Assembly (NCBI GenBank): GCA_009779835.1
Contig: WRBD01000022.1
Span: 1 to 35,887 of the forward strand
Direction: 5' to 3'
Length of the DNA stretch: 35,887 nt
Source: Defluviitaleaceae bacterium
GTDB lineage: Bacteria > Bacillota > Clostridia > Lachnospirales > WQUN01
Positions 15,343-23,538 of this stretch are shown here, one piece after another. Under the pieces are notes generated by a model. That model was given only the letters and a program-made list of their open reading frames with translations, did no database searches and was not told the origin of the DNA. The stretch's first letter is position 1. Every line of letters starts with the position of its first letter. The position numbers and the translations under genes are program-made.

Positions 15343-16134
15343 TCACATTCGGAAAGTCAAAAGCGTATTTTCAATAATCATTCGCCAGCCACCGGACAGA
15401 ATAAACACCATAATTTTAAACGGCATAGAAATCATTGCGGGCGGAAGCATCATCATACCCATACTCATTAAAACGCTGGCAACAACCATATCAATGACAA
15501 TAAACGGCAGATAAATAAGGAAGCCCATAAAAAATCCCATTGTTAGCTCGTTTAAAATATAAGCGGGAATAAGAACGCTTGGGGGAATGTCATTAATGTC
15601 ATCAATCTCTATGTTCGCCAAATCTATAAACAAAGCCACAGAATCTGCGCCGCCACTATTATCAAGCTGTACGAACATAAAATCCCGAATGGGTTCCCAA
15701 GCAGCTTCGATTGCCATTGCGGTATCAATTTCGCCCGCACCCAAAGGAATAATCGCGTTTTCGTTTATTGCGGAAAATTGCGGCGCCATAATAAAAAGAG
15801 TTAAAAAAATCGCGATTCCAACAAGCACCTGATTAGGAGGCATTTGCTGGGTAGCCATAGCCTGACGCGCAAACGAAAGCACAATTATAATGCGTAAAAA
15901 TGCGGTTAAAAGCACAAGAAGCGAAGGCGCAAGCGCGATAATACTTACTAAAAACAGCACCTGTAAAGTGCTGACAACGCTTTCCGGGTTGTCGGTTGCG
16001 CCAATTTCTACGGAAACTCCCGGAAAAAATGGTGTATCGGGATTAAGAAGCCCCTGCGCAGAAACCACTTGAACACTAAGACTCAGGAAAAGAAGAGCCA
16101 AAAAAACAAAACGGAATTTCTTAAATTTACTCAT
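15343..16134 (-). CDS. fliP: Flagellar type III export protein FliP
   Basis: A 263-residue core component of the flagellar export gate, which assembles as FliP5-FliQ4-FliR1. It has a signal-peptide-like first helix ending VVSAQ, then the conserved blocks LAPSLLVLLTAFLRIIIVLSF, ATQQMPPNQVLVG and AYILNELTMGFFMGFLIYLPF, with the closing SMGMMMLPPAMISMPFKIM and LSGGW. The length is normal. The ATG at 16134 overlaps the end of fliO by 8 bases, so a longer upstream start is unnecessary. It is the last gene of this fla operon: fliQ, fliR, flhB and flhA, which normally follow, are absent and a convergent pilin gene comes next. FliP needs those partners, so they must be encoded elsewhere if flagella are built. 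Confidence 0.96.
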   Translation of the reverse strand: MSKFKKFRFVFLALLFLSLSVQVVSAQGLLNPDTPFFPGVSVEIGATDNPESVVSTLQVLFLVSIIALAPSLLVLLTAFLRIIIVLSFARQAMATQQMPPNQVLVGIAIFLTLFIMAPQFSAINENAIIPLGAGEIDTAMAIEAAWEPIRDFMFVQLDNSGGADSVALFIDLANIEIDDINDIPPSVLIPAYILNELTMGFFMGFLIYLPFIVIDMVVASVLMSMGMMMLPPAMISMPFKIMVFILSGGWRMIIENTLLTFRM

Positions 16135-16615
16135 CTTTCTTGTCCTCATCTCCGGGTTTCGGCTGAATAAAACGGGAAAGAACCTTTCCAAAAGGCGTAT
16201 TCAAATTAGTTAATTCGGGGGCTTTCTGCTCAATAATCTGCTCCTTGTCTATTTCGGCAAGATAAGTTATGCGTTCTTTTGTTACTCCAACAAGTAAATA
16301 CTTATCCCCTGCCTTAACAAGCCGAACAACTGCTTGCCCGCCAACATTAATAGATTCAACCACAGATAAATTGCAGGTTTCGCGCACGCCACTGCGTGAC
16401 GACGCCATTTTTTTTGTAGCGAACCAAGCAAGCCAAGCAACAAAAAGCGTAGCACCAAAAAAACGAAGCATACTAAGAATTAGTCCAAACCTATCTGCAT
16501 TGGGCGTTCCGGAAAACCCCGCCGCGCCAACGGAAAACATACTAAAAAGCCGGTCTGCCGACAGCGTAGACCAGCTTTCGCTAATGCCGTTTAAAAAAAG
16601 CATTAAATTTTCCAT
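16127..16615 (-). CDS. fliO: Flagellar export accessory protein FliO
   Basis: A 162-residue membrane protein of the FliO/FliZ family, which helps FliP5 ring assembly. One transmembrane helix lies at about 49-66 (RFFGATLFVAWLAWFATKK). The conserved cytosolic beta domain follows (LSVVESINVGGQAVVRLVKA, then GDKYLLVGVT and ERITYLAEI). The charged C-terminal tail ends DEDKKDE. Position between cheY and fliP is standard in Bacillota. The ribosome binding site is weak, so it may rely on translation from cheY, 8 bases upstream. Confidence 0.9.
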   Translation of the reverse strand: MENLMLFLNGISESWSTLSADRLFSMFSVGAAGFSGTPNADRFGLILSMLRFFGATLFVAWLAWFATKKMASSRSGVRETCNLSVVESINVGGQAVVRLVKAGDKYLLVGVTKERITYLAEIDKEQIIEQKAPELTNLNTPFGKVLSRFIQPKPGDEDKKDE

Positions 16616-16622
16616 AACAAAG

Positions 16623-16988
16623 TTATCCGATTACTTTCTTAACAGCCTCAATAACCCTGTCCGCTTGGAACGGTTTAACTATAAAGTCTCTGGCACCGGC
16701 TTGAATGGACTCGATAACCATAGCCTGCTGACCCATAGCCGAACACATGATAATCAAAGCACCACTGTCTGCGGCCTTGATTCCTTTTGCGGCTTGAATT
16801 CCGTCCATCTCGGGCATTGTAATGTCCAAAATACATAAATTAGGTTTCAATTCTTTGTATTTCTCAATAGCCTTTGCACCGTTTTCTGCCTCACCAACAA
16901 CGGTGTATCCGTTTTTGGTTAAAATATCCTTCAGCATCATGCGCATAAACGCGGCATCATCAACCAGAAGAATTGTTTTGTCAGACAT
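16623..16988 (-). CDS. cheY: Chemotaxis response regulator CheY
   Basis: A single-domain receiver of 121 residues. It has the acidic pocket D10/D11 (LLVDDAAFMR), phosphoacceptor D55 in ILDITMPEMDG, the switch residue S83 (MCSAMGQQ) and K105 in FIVKPF. Phosphorylated by CheA, it binds the C ring at FliM/FliY. In Bacillota binding promotes counter-clockwise rotation, and FliY removes the phosphate. AAGGAGTGG lies upstream of the ATG. It sits between fliY and fliO, the same place as in Bacillus and clostridial fla/che operons; other che genes are not in this window. Confidence 0.95.
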   Translation of the reverse strand: MSDKTILLVDDAAFMRMMLKDILTKNGYTVVGEAENGAKAIEKYKELKPNLCILDITMPEMDGIQAAKGIKAADSGALIIMCSAMGQQAMVIESIQAGARDFIVKPFQADRVIEAVKKVIG

Positions 16989-17021
16989 TTTTATTCCACT
17001 CCTTAGCTCTATACGCAGTTA

Positions 17022-18200
17022 TTAAATCCTTTTATCCGCGCTAATAATCTCGGTAATACGTATACCAAAGTTTTCATCTATTACAACAACATCGCCTTTG
17101 GCAACAAATTTGCCGTTTACGATAATGTCAATAGGCTCTCCTGCAAGTTTATCAAGCTCAATTACGGTTCCTGGCGAGAATTCCAATATCTCGGAAATCT
17201 TTTTATAAGTGCGCCCAAGTTCCACACTTATATCCAGCGGAACATCCATTATGATGCCCATGTTCTCTTTTTGCTGATAAACCTCATTCACATCAAAAGG
17301 TACAAACTGCGCTGCCTGGACATTCTGAGGAAGCGGCGGGGGCTGCACATATTGCGGTGCGGGTTGCGCATATTGCGGTGCGGGTTGCGCGTACATCTGT
17401 TGCGGAGCGGCGGCAACGGGGGGTGGAGGAGGAGGGACAGCCGCAACAGGTGGCGGCGGCGGAGCCGCCGGTACCGGTGAGGGGCCCATTATGTCATCCA
17501 TCGTGATTACATCTTCATTGGAGTCTCCCATCATATGCCCCTTCAATGTAGATACCAATTGTTTGGCAAAATCCATCGGATATATTTGCATTATTTCACT
17601 GTCGATTAAATCTCCAATCTCCATGCGGAAAGCGACACTGCATATCATTTCCTCAGGCTCAAACCCGCTTGCCGCAAGAGCATCAGATGAAAACTCCAGC
17701 ATAAAAGGCTGCGGTGTTTCGATATCAATTTTAGCATGTATCATTGATGACAGCGAAGTTGAAGCAGACCCAACCATTTGATTCATTGCTTCACCGATAG
17801 CACTCATATCCAAATCGTTTAGTTCGATATCATTCCCAACGTCGCCTTCGCCGCCCATCATCAAATCTGCAATAATTTTAACATCACGGTCTTTTAAAAT
17901 CAATATGTTTGAACCGCGAAGCCCCGTTGTATATCCTACGCGGATACCAACCGCAGGTCTGTCGTAACCTCCTGATAATTCATTCCAAGTCATTACACGC
18001 ACACGTGGTGTTGTTATAAGCACCTTTTGTGACAGCAATGTGAAAAGTGTTGTTGCGGCGGTACCCATATTTATATTTCCAACTTCTCCAAGCACGTCTT
18101 GGTCTTCGGCTGAAAGCGCGTTTGCGGTTTCATCACCGAAATCCTCCAACACATTACCCAACAAGGCATCAAGTTCGGCTTGAGACAGCATCTCACCCAT
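17022..18200 (-). CDS. fliY: Flagellar switch protein FliY (FliN/CheC phosphatase fusion)
   Basis: A 392-residue C-ring protein. The first 16 residues (MLSQAELDALLGN) copy the FliM peptide that binds CheY-P. Residues 30-215 are a CheC-type phosphatase with both active sites intact. Site one has D35, E39 and N42 followed by P65, matching D/S-x3-E-x2-N-x22-P. Site two (SAIGEAMN to ETP) has the same spacing. A Pro/Ala/Gln-rich linker of about 60 residues follows, then the C-terminal SpoA/FliN domain (VELGRTYKKISEILEFSPGTV). The protein dephosphorylates CheY-P and forms part of the switch. GAGGGAGGAAC supports the ATG at 18200 over an in-frame TTG at 18221. The start overlaps the end of fliM by 8 bases. 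Confidence 0.95.
   Translation of the reverse strand: MGEMLSQAELDALLGNVLEDFGDETANALSAEDQDVLGEVGNINMGTAATTLFTLLSQKVLITTPRVRVMTWNELSGGYDRPAVGIRVGYTTGLRGSNILILKDRDVKIIADLMMGGEGDVGNDIELNDLDMSAIGEAMNQMVGSASTSLSSMIHAKIDIETPQPFMLEFSSDALAASGFEPEEMICSVAFRMEIGDLIDSEIMQIYPMDFAKQLVSTLKGHMMGDSNEDVITMDDIMGPSPVPAAPPPPPVAAVPPPPPPVAAAPQQMYAQPAPQYAQPAPQYVQPPPLPQNVQAAQFVPFDVNEVYQQKENMGIIMDVPLDISVELGRTYKKISEILEFSPGTVIELDKLAGEPIDIIVNGKFVAKGDVVVIDENFGIRITEIISADKRI
17350..17391 (-). repeat. Two 21-base tandem repeats in the FliY linker
   Basis: Two adjacent 21-base units (17350-17370 and 17371-17391) differ at one base and encode Q-P-A-P-Q-Y-A twice in the disordered linker of FliY. Flanking Pro runs extend the low-complexity zone to about 17330-17480. 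The copy number is likely to vary between strains by slippage; the unit is a whole number of codons, so the frame is kept. Confidence 0.7.
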
Positions 18201-19194
18201 TATTTGGTTCCTCCCTCTCAATCAAATCCGTTATTTGAACCGCAAACTTGCCTCGGCTTGTACCCGGCTTTGCATGGAATTTGTGCATATTTCCTACCAA
18301 AACATCTACATCGGAGTTTACATATGAATCGAGCGGGATAATATCCCCGACCCGCATATTAACAAAGTCGCTTACCATAATTTTAGACTTGCCAACCTGT
18401 ACGGATACAGGCACTTTAACGCGCTCAAGTTCAACTTCAAGACGCTCGCGGTAAATTTCTTTATTTTCTTCTTCTTTCTGACCGTACCAAAAACGCGTAT
18501 ACAATCTATCAACAACAGGCTCAATAACCCTATGCGGCAAACAGAAAGAAATATTTCCTTCCGAGCTTCCGATTTTAAGAGTAAGAACCACAAGCGCGAC
18601 CTTATCGGTAGGCGCGATAATTTGTGCAAATTGCGTGTTTGTTTCTATTTTTTCAAGGCGTGGGCGAAGTGGGATAATACCCTCCCATGGCTCGGGCAGA
18701 AAACTCAGAATTTGCAACATTACGCGTTCCAGCAGAATTTTTTCAATCTCAGAAAAATCCCGCATTTTGTTGATTCCGAAACCGGGACCGCCCAAAATAC
18801 GGTCAATAATCGCATACCCGACATTGCTTGACATATCCGCAATAACCGTTCCTTTTAGCGGCGCAAGTTCAATCATGGAAAGTATAACCGGGTTCGCCAA
18901 GGCAACATTAAAGTCGCGGTACATAATTTCTTCGGAACTTGAAACCTCCAAGTGCGTCGAAGTCCGCAGATATCCCGTTAAGAACGACGAGGTGCTTCTT
19001 GCGAAATTATCAAAAATATTCTCAAGTGTACGCAATTGCTCTCTATTGAATTTTGATGGGTTTGCGAAATCATACGGGCGCTCTTCTTTGACCTTCACCA
19101 TAGGTGGCGGGGCATCCACAACTCCATCGCCGCCGCCGGTCAGCATCTGATTCAGCAGAGCATCAATTTCGGATTGTGATAGTATATCACCCAA
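18193..19194 (-). CDS. fliM: Flagellar motor switch protein FliM
   Basis: A 333-residue C-ring protein. The N-terminal ILSQSEIDALLNQML segment is the CheY-P docking helix. A Gly/Pro-rich link follows, then the middle CheC-like domain with the FliG-binding GGPGFGINKMRDFSEIE motif, and a SpoA domain at the C-terminus (VQVGKSKIMVSDFVNMRVGD). It links FliG to FliY and transmits the CheY signal. The start codon is TTG at 19194: no ATG is suitable, AGGCAGGTGA lies just upstream, and homologues start with GDxLSQ. It lies five bases after fliL and overlaps fliY by 8 bases. Confidence 0.95.
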   Translation of the reverse strand: MGDILSQSEIDALLNQMLTGGGDGVVDAPPPMVKVKEERPYDFANPSKFNREQLRTLENIFDNFARSTSSFLTGYLRTSTHLEVSSSEEIMYRDFNVALANPVILSMIELAPLKGTVIADMSSNVGYAIIDRILGGPGFGINKMRDFSEIEKILLERVMLQILSFLPEPWEGIIPLRPRLEKIETNTQFAQIIAPTDKVALVVLTLKIGSSEGNISFCLPHRVIEPVVDRLYTRFWYGQKEEENKEIYRERLEVELERVKVPVSVQVGKSKIMVSDFVNMRVGDIIPLDSYVNSDVDVLVGNMHKFHAKPGTSRGKFAVQITDLIEREEPNNG

Positions 19195-19199
19195 TTATT

Positions 19200-19712
19200 T
19201 CACCTGCCTCTCGATGTAACGAACCATTCGGGAAAGCTTACCGTTACAATTAAATTAGACTGGAATTCTTCCTGTAAACGATTTTTTACAATTTCCGCCG
19301 TTTCCAGTCTACCCTCTAATGTTATCATTTCATCATATGTTCTGGTAACAAAAACATTAAGAACCTCTGCACGGGCAATGGCTATATTTCTGTTGAAAAC
19401 CCCGTAAAATTCATCAAGCTCGCGTGTGTCAACTCCGGATGAGGCGTTCAAACCAACTTCTACCTCAACAATTATACTGTCGTCAGCCCTGTTGTTTTGA
19501 TTGGGTGCCAAATTTGCCGTCATGCTTCCCAAAGAGACTGTACGCAAATCCGCCGGTCTGATATTCATCCACGTATCTTCGGGTTCAATTTCAGCAAAGT
19601 TTCTAGTATCCGCCGAGACGCTTACCAAATATAGTCCTACCCCAATAACCGTTCCGATTAACAATACCAAGAGGGCGATTATTATAATCATCATCATCTT
19701 GCTCTTGTCCAT
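19200..19712 (-). CDS. fliL: Flagellar basal body-associated protein FliL
   Basis: A 170-residue single-pass membrane protein. It has a short basic N-terminus, a transmembrane helix at about 7-30 (MMMIIIIALLVLLIGTVIG) and an extracytoplasmic stomatin-like FliL domain with the closing DGR-like LIVTVSFPEWFV region. FliL rings surround the stator and raise its efficiency. The ATG at 19712 follows AGGAGGACTGT. It stands between motB and fliM, consistent with a stator role. Confidence 0.92.
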   Translation of the reverse strand: MDKSKMMMIIIIALLVLLIGTVIGVGLYLVSVSADTRNFAEIEPEDTWMNIRPADLRTVSLGSMTANLAPNQNNRADDSIIVEVEVGLNASSGVDTRELDEFYGVFNRNIAIARAEVLNVFVTRTYDEMITLEGRLETAEIVKNRLQEEFQSNLIVTVSFPEWFVTSRGR

Positions 19713-19753
19713 ACAGTCCTCCTACATTTTATTTTATATAAGTAAGTAATTTT

Positions 19754-20611
19754 CTATACCGTGCCGGGAATTACGAACCAGCCGCCAACTGCTCCGCCCG
19801 TTGTTGCCTCTTGCGTGAAAACTTTTATTTCGACTCTACGGTTTTGAGCACGCCCTTCGGCGGTAGAATTATCGCCCACCGGGAAATATTCCCCTCTGCC
19901 TAACCCGGCAATCATACGTACATCAATACCATGTGCGCTTACAAGATGCTCAACAACGGATGACGCACGCACAGCGGAAAGAGTCCAGTTACTTGGAAAC
20001 GTCGCGTTGTTTATCGGCTGATTGTCCGTGTGACCTTCAACAACCACACCATGACCTTTTTGTGTGAAGTCTAACAGTATCGGCCCCAAAGTATTTAACG
20101 TAGTAATCGCATAAGATGTGAGTCTTGCCTGGCCTGAGGGAAAAAACACATCTCTGCCCTCTATTTCGTTGTTGATGCTTATTTGAATATAGTTTTCTTT
20201 CTGCTCAAAAGTGAACCCGCCCGATCCATCAAAACCCGGTTGAATATCCGCCATATATGTCGCGAAAGTATTCATCATATCACCGACGGTATCGCCCGCC
20301 GGGTCAAGACCGCCGGGGCTGTCGGGGTCACCGTCTATTCCTTCCTCTAAAGGAGGAAGCGGGTCGGGCATAATATCCGGCCCTCTATCCATAAGCGTAT
20401 CGCCGAAACCCGAAATCGGACCCGGGTCATCAACAATACGGTTTCGGTTAAAGCTATCCATAAACCGGTCAAATAATTCTTGGTCTATTTGCGACATGGC
20501 AAACAACAGTATGAAGAAAACCATCATAACTGTGAACATATCGGCATAACTTGCCATCCAGCCGGGCAAAGTCATTTTTACGCCCTGCTGATCTTTATTC
20601 TTTTTCTTCAT
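19754..20611 (-). CDS. motB: Flagellar stator protein MotB
   Basis: A 285-residue stator subunit. The N-terminus has the single helix with the proton- or ion-binding Asp, D24 in ASYADMFTVMMVFFILLFAM. A Pro/Gly/Asp-rich spacer of about 80 residues follows, then an OmpA peptidoglycan-binding domain with GHTDNQP and NWTLSAVRASSVVEHL plus the R-x-x-N-RRVEI end. With MotA it forms the A5B2 ion channel that drives rotation. Its ATG overlaps the motA stop by one base (TAATG). The ion cannot be assigned with certainty from this sequence. The acidic spacer is longer than in E. coli MotB. Confidence 0.95.
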   Translation of the reverse strand: MKKKNKDQQGVKMTLPGWMASYADMFTVMMVFFILLFAMSQIDQELFDRFMDSFNRNRIVDDPGPISGFGDTLMDRGPDIMPDPLPPLEEGIDGDPDSPGGLDPAGDTVGDMMNTFATYMADIQPGFDGSGGFTFEQKENYIQISINNEIEGRDVFFPSGQARLTSYAITTLNTLGPILLDFTQKGHGVVVEGHTDNQPINNATFPSNWTLSAVRASSVVEHLVSAHGIDVRMIAGLGRGEYFPVGDNSTAEGRAQNRRVEIKVFTQEATTGGAVGGWFVIPGTV

Positions 20612-21426
20612 TATTCAGCCGCCCCCCCGGGTGCACCGCCTCCACTGCCTGCGCCTACACCTCCGCGCAACGCGGGTGCAAGGAATGATTTAAGTTTTTC
20701 TTCTATTATACGAGGGTTTTCTCCAGCTTGAATAGAAAGCATTCCCTCAACCATAACTGTTCTGTAAAGTATTTCTTCTTTGCTTATGTCTTTAAGTTTT
20801 GATGCAATCGGGTTGCACAGGTAGTTTGCCACGATACAACCATAAAATGTAGTAACAAGTGCGAGTGCCATCATCGGCCCCAAGTTGTCGGGATCGTTGA
20901 GGTCGCGAAGCATAAGTATAAGCCCAACCATCGTACCCATCATGCCCCACGAGGGAGCGTAGTTCGCGAGATTCTCGTAAAAAGCAGCAACAGAACCATG
21001 ACGTTCGTCTGTATATCCAAGTTCAGTTTCCATTATTCCTTTAACAAGCTCCGGATCTGTGCCGTCTACGATGAGCATGACACCTTTTTTTAAAAATTGG
21101 TCGCCCATGTTTGCAGCGGATTCTTCCAACGCGAGAACGCCTTCTTTACGTGCGGTATTTGCAAGCTGAACGATTGTGTCAATCGCGGCGGCGGGGTCAA
21201 GAACCGGCGGTTTAAATGTAACACCGGCAGCCTTAAACGCACCGACAAAGTTTTTCATTTTTACACCAATCATCCCCGAACACAAGGTTCCGCCTATAAC
21301 TATCATTGCAGAAGGCGCGTCGAGGAAGTCCCCTATCCCACCATCGCCGCCCCACGAAAGAATAAGTATAGATGCTACTATGAATACTAAACCTAAAACT
21401 AATCCAACCAGTGTTCCAAGTTCCAC
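20611..21426 (-). CDS. motA: Flagellar stator protein MotA
   Basis: A 271-residue protein with four transmembrane helices (near 5-24, 33-52, 147-170 and 180-203). It has the conserved APSWGMMGTMVGLILML block carrying the Pro/Thr residues around the ion path, and a cytosolic loop that contacts FliG. The C-terminus carries a Gly/Ala-rich tail (GGVGAGSGGGAPGG) not seen in model MotA proteins. The start is GTG at 21426 with GGGAGGGG about 8 bases upstream. It is 30 bases downstream of flbD and directly coupled to motB. Confidence 0.95.
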   Translation of the reverse strand: MELGTLVGLVLGLVFIVASILILSWGGDGGIGDFLDAPSAMIVIGGTLCSGMIGVKMKNFVGAFKAAGVTFKPPVLDPAAAIDTIVQLANTARKEGVLALEESAANMGDQFLKKGVMLIVDGTDPELVKGIMETELGYTDERHGSVAAFYENLANYAPSWGMMGTMVGLILMLRDLNDPDNLGPMMALALVTTFYGCIVANYLCNPIASKLKDISKEEILYRTVMVEGMLSIQAGENPRIIEEKLKSFLAPALRGGVGAGSGGGAPGGAAE

Positions 21427-21456
21427 TTTTATATCCCCTCCCGGGCTTATTCAGCG

Positions 21457-21648
21457 TTAATTTGCTACTTTGTTTATTCGCCCTTTGTAAGCAACTACTT
21501 TTTCTAAAACCTCGTCCACGGTTTCACGTACTAATATTTTTTTTCCTGTGGTAGTGGTGAGAGTAGTATCGGGTGTTGATTCTATCAGCTCGATTAAATC
21601 GCAGTTTACAATTATATCCCTATCGTTAAATTTTGTTACGCTAATCAT
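21457..21648 (-). CDS. flbD: FlbD/SwrD family flagellar protein
   Basis: A small soluble protein of 63 residues, beginning MISVTKFNDRDIIVN and containing LIELIESTPDTTLTTTTGKK and ILVRETVDEVLEKV, which match the FlbD family (PF06289). In Bacillus subtilis the orthologue SwrD increases stator power for swarming, and the position directly before motA fits that. The ATG at 21648 is preferred to an upstream in-frame start at 21693 because AAGGAG lies about 10 bases before it and homologues begin there. It follows a 143-base gap with a terminator-like hairpin and may have its own promoter. Confidence 0.9.
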   Translation of the reverse strand: MISVTKFNDRDIIVNCDLIELIESTPDTTLTTTTGKKILVRETVDEVLEKVVAYKGRINKVAN

Positions 21649-21678
21649 ATCCCAACAACTCCTTCTTTTTGTATCCGT

Positions 21679-21706
21679 TGCATAGCATATCACAGGAAAA
21701 TGTCAG
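21679..21706 (-). promoter_or_regulatory. Candidate internal promoter for flbD-motAB and downstream genes
   Basis: On the minus strand CTGACA (21706-21701) and TATGCA (21684-21679) are 16 bases apart, about 31 bases upstream of the flbD ATG and downstream of the hairpin that follows flgE. Each box differs from consensus by one or two bases. If real, it would let the stator and switch genes be transcribed independently of the hook genes. Confidence 0.4.
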
Positions 21707-21719
21707 ATACAACGTTTTT

Positions 21720-21779
21720 CTAAGAATTATTCTTAGCAAAAAATGTGCGCGGGCCGACATGGGTTTAGTCAACCCGCGC
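21720..21779 (-). terminator. Terminator-like hairpin plus palindrome after flgE
   Basis: In minus-strand RNA a 12-pair stem (GCGCGGGTTGAC with GTCGGCCCGCGC, 21779-21747) encloses a 9-base loop and is followed by ACATTTTTT. Two pairs are G-U in this strand and would be A-C mismatches in plus-strand RNA, so the structure belongs to the fla transcript. A second element, the perfect palindrome CTAAGAAT-T-ATTCTTAG at 21720-21736, follows directly. Because the operon continues, this is better seen as a partial terminator or attenuator than an operon end. Confidence 0.65.
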
Positions 21780-21791
21780 CTTTAATACGGT

Positions 21792-23450
21792 TTATCGTTT
21801 CAAGTTAACAAGTTCTTGAAGCATTTCATCCGAAACGGTTATTGTGCGTGAAGCGGCTTGGAAACCGCGCTGCGTTGTAATCATATCGGTGAACTCGCCT
21901 GCAAGGTCAACATTAGAACCTTCCAGCGCGCTGCCAATCATTTGACCGACTAAGCCAACACCGTCAAACATACCGGAGTTCGCTGTCGCACGCCAAAAAC
22001 TTCCGCCCACACGGTCAAGACCCGCGGGATTTGAGAAGAACGCCAGCGGGATTTGACCAAGAATACGGTCGCGCCCGTTGGAGTAACGTCCCATAATTGT
22101 ACCGTCTTGCCCGACGGATATATCTTCAAGAACACCGGGCCCGCCGCCGTCCCATGTAAGTGCGCGGACACTTGTGTTTGCTTGCCCGCGTTGCCCAAGT
22201 TCCGTGAAGTTCATGGTAAGCTGACCGTCAGCAATCCTTGTATTGCCTGTTTCCGGGTCGTAGTAAGATATAGACGACGAAGACATACTTGTATCACCAA
22301 ATGTAGCTGATGGAGCAACTCCTCTTACGGGAATAATGCTCGCGTTAAATTCGCGTCCGCCCCACCAGCCATCTCCTCTGGATTCAGGGTCAAATTCAAG
22401 CGGGCTTTGCCAGCCACCACCCAAAGGCTCACCGACATGTCCCATACCAACCATATCACCGTTAGAGTTAAACGCTATGGTTACAGATGATTGAGCAAGA
22501 GTTGCAAATTGGTTAACATAACCGGCGGTTCCCGTTTCGCCATATTCTCCCAAGAAGCAAATGGCAATCAGTGCGGGGTCCCTGCGTTGAGGGTCATCGT
22601 CTCGGTATGCGTGAACAAGCCTGACTGCGTTGGCAGGGGGCATACCGGTACCTTGCCATAGTTCCCAGTCACCGTTGTTATCAACGTAATAATCACCCAA
22701 TGCTTCCATTGTCCAATAACCGTGCGGAGATTCTGCCGCTTCGGAAAACTCCTGATGATAAGTGTACCGCAACGTTATCGTGTATTTATTACCCAAACTG
22801 TCAAAAATTGTTTTTGGAACTTCGCGATATCTCATGTCAACGGTCGTTGGTTCTCCGGGCAAGCCCTGACGTGTTTGAACATTTAAATCAGTACGGTTCA
22901 AGTTACCGGTGAAATTTACTCTTGTGGTTGCTTCGGACGGCATATTTTGTTTTTCGCCTGAAAGAGAAATCGGTTCCAGCAGACCTCTGTTTACCGCCCA
23001 GCCACCCGGTGTTTCCGAGCATCGCACTGTCCCCCAGCCCATCAGAGAATTTCCGCTGATGTGAAGATTCCAGTGAGCGTCGCGCTCAATTCTTCCCGCA
23101 CGGGTGAAAAGATTCGCGCCGCCTCTGTCGCGCACGATAAAAAATCCGCCGCCTTCAATTGCAACATCAAGAGGGTTGTCTGTGCGCCTTGCAACGCCTT
23201 GATGCATAAGATTGTCTATTGACGCAAGATTAAGCCCCAAACCGACTTGCATCGGGTTTCTTCCCGCACGCCCGAAGGCAGGGTCGGGACCGGAAGCTCC
23301 TTGCAGATTTTGATAAAAAGCATCCGCAAATGTTGCACGTTGCGATTTAAAACCGTCCGTGTTTACATTCGCGATATTATTCGCAATTACGTCCATTCTT
23401 GTTTGGTGTACTCTAATCGAAGATACACCCGAGAACATGGAACGCATCAT
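21792..23450 (-). CDS. flgE: Flagellar hook protein FlgE
   Basis: A 552-residue hook protein. The N-terminal Flg_bb_rod segment (DVIANNIANVNTDGFKSQR) and the C-terminal Flg_bbr_C segment (MITTQRGFQAASRTITVSDE) make the coiled core of the hook tube. The VAIEGGGFFIVRD motif of the FlgE/F/G family lies near residue 100. The central 350 residues are the surface D1/D2 domains and are longer than in Salmonella FlgE (403 residues), as in many Clostridia. Placement after flgD and before flbD identifies it as hook rather than distal rod. GGGGGT precedes the ATGATG start. The 88-base gap upstream holds only weak inverted repeats. Confidence 0.93.
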   Translation of the reverse strand: MMRSMFSGVSSIRVHQTRMDVIANNIANVNTDGFKSQRATFADAFYQNLQGASGPDPAFGRAGRNPMQVGLGLNLASIDNLMHQGVARRTDNPLDVAIEGGGFFIVRDRGGANLFTRAGRIERDAHWNLHISGNSLMGWGTVRCSETPGGWAVNRGLLEPISLSGEKQNMPSEATTRVNFTGNLNRTDLNVQTRQGLPGEPTTVDMRYREVPKTIFDSLGNKYTITLRYTYHQEFSEAAESPHGYWTMEALGDYYVDNNGDWELWQGTGMPPANAVRLVHAYRDDDPQRRDPALIAICFLGEYGETGTAGYVNQFATLAQSSVTIAFNSNGDMVGMGHVGEPLGGGWQSPLEFDPESRGDGWWGGREFNASIIPVRGVAPSATFGDTSMSSSSISYYDPETGNTRIADGQLTMNFTELGQRGQANTSVRALTWDGGGPGVLEDISVGQDGTIMGRYSNGRDRILGQIPLAFFSNPAGLDRVGGSFWRATANSGMFDGVGLVGQMIGSALEGSNVDLAGEFTDMITTQRGFQAASRTITVSDEMLQELVNLKR

Positions 23451-23538
23451 AGTAAATACCCCCTTAAAGGTAGTTGTTTGCTGTGAAAGACTTTCCGTCT
23501 GTCATTCGGGAATGTCAAAGCCCCCCGTAAGGGTCCGG

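Noticed and set aside
16135..16191. A longer FliP start at 16191
   Set aside because: It would add 19 residues before the signal-like helix. The ATG at 16134 gives the normal N-terminus and typical 8-base overlap with fliO.
16269..16838. Plus-strand frame of 189 codons opposite fliO and cheY
   Set aside because: It is the antisense of two certain genes, has Ser/Pro-rich composition typical of shadow frames, lacks a ribosome binding site and matches no family.
23451..23538. Structured element between the TIGR02530 gene and flgE
   Set aside because: Several short inverted repeats (4-5 pairs with small loops) occur, but none is longer than expected by chance in 88 bases.
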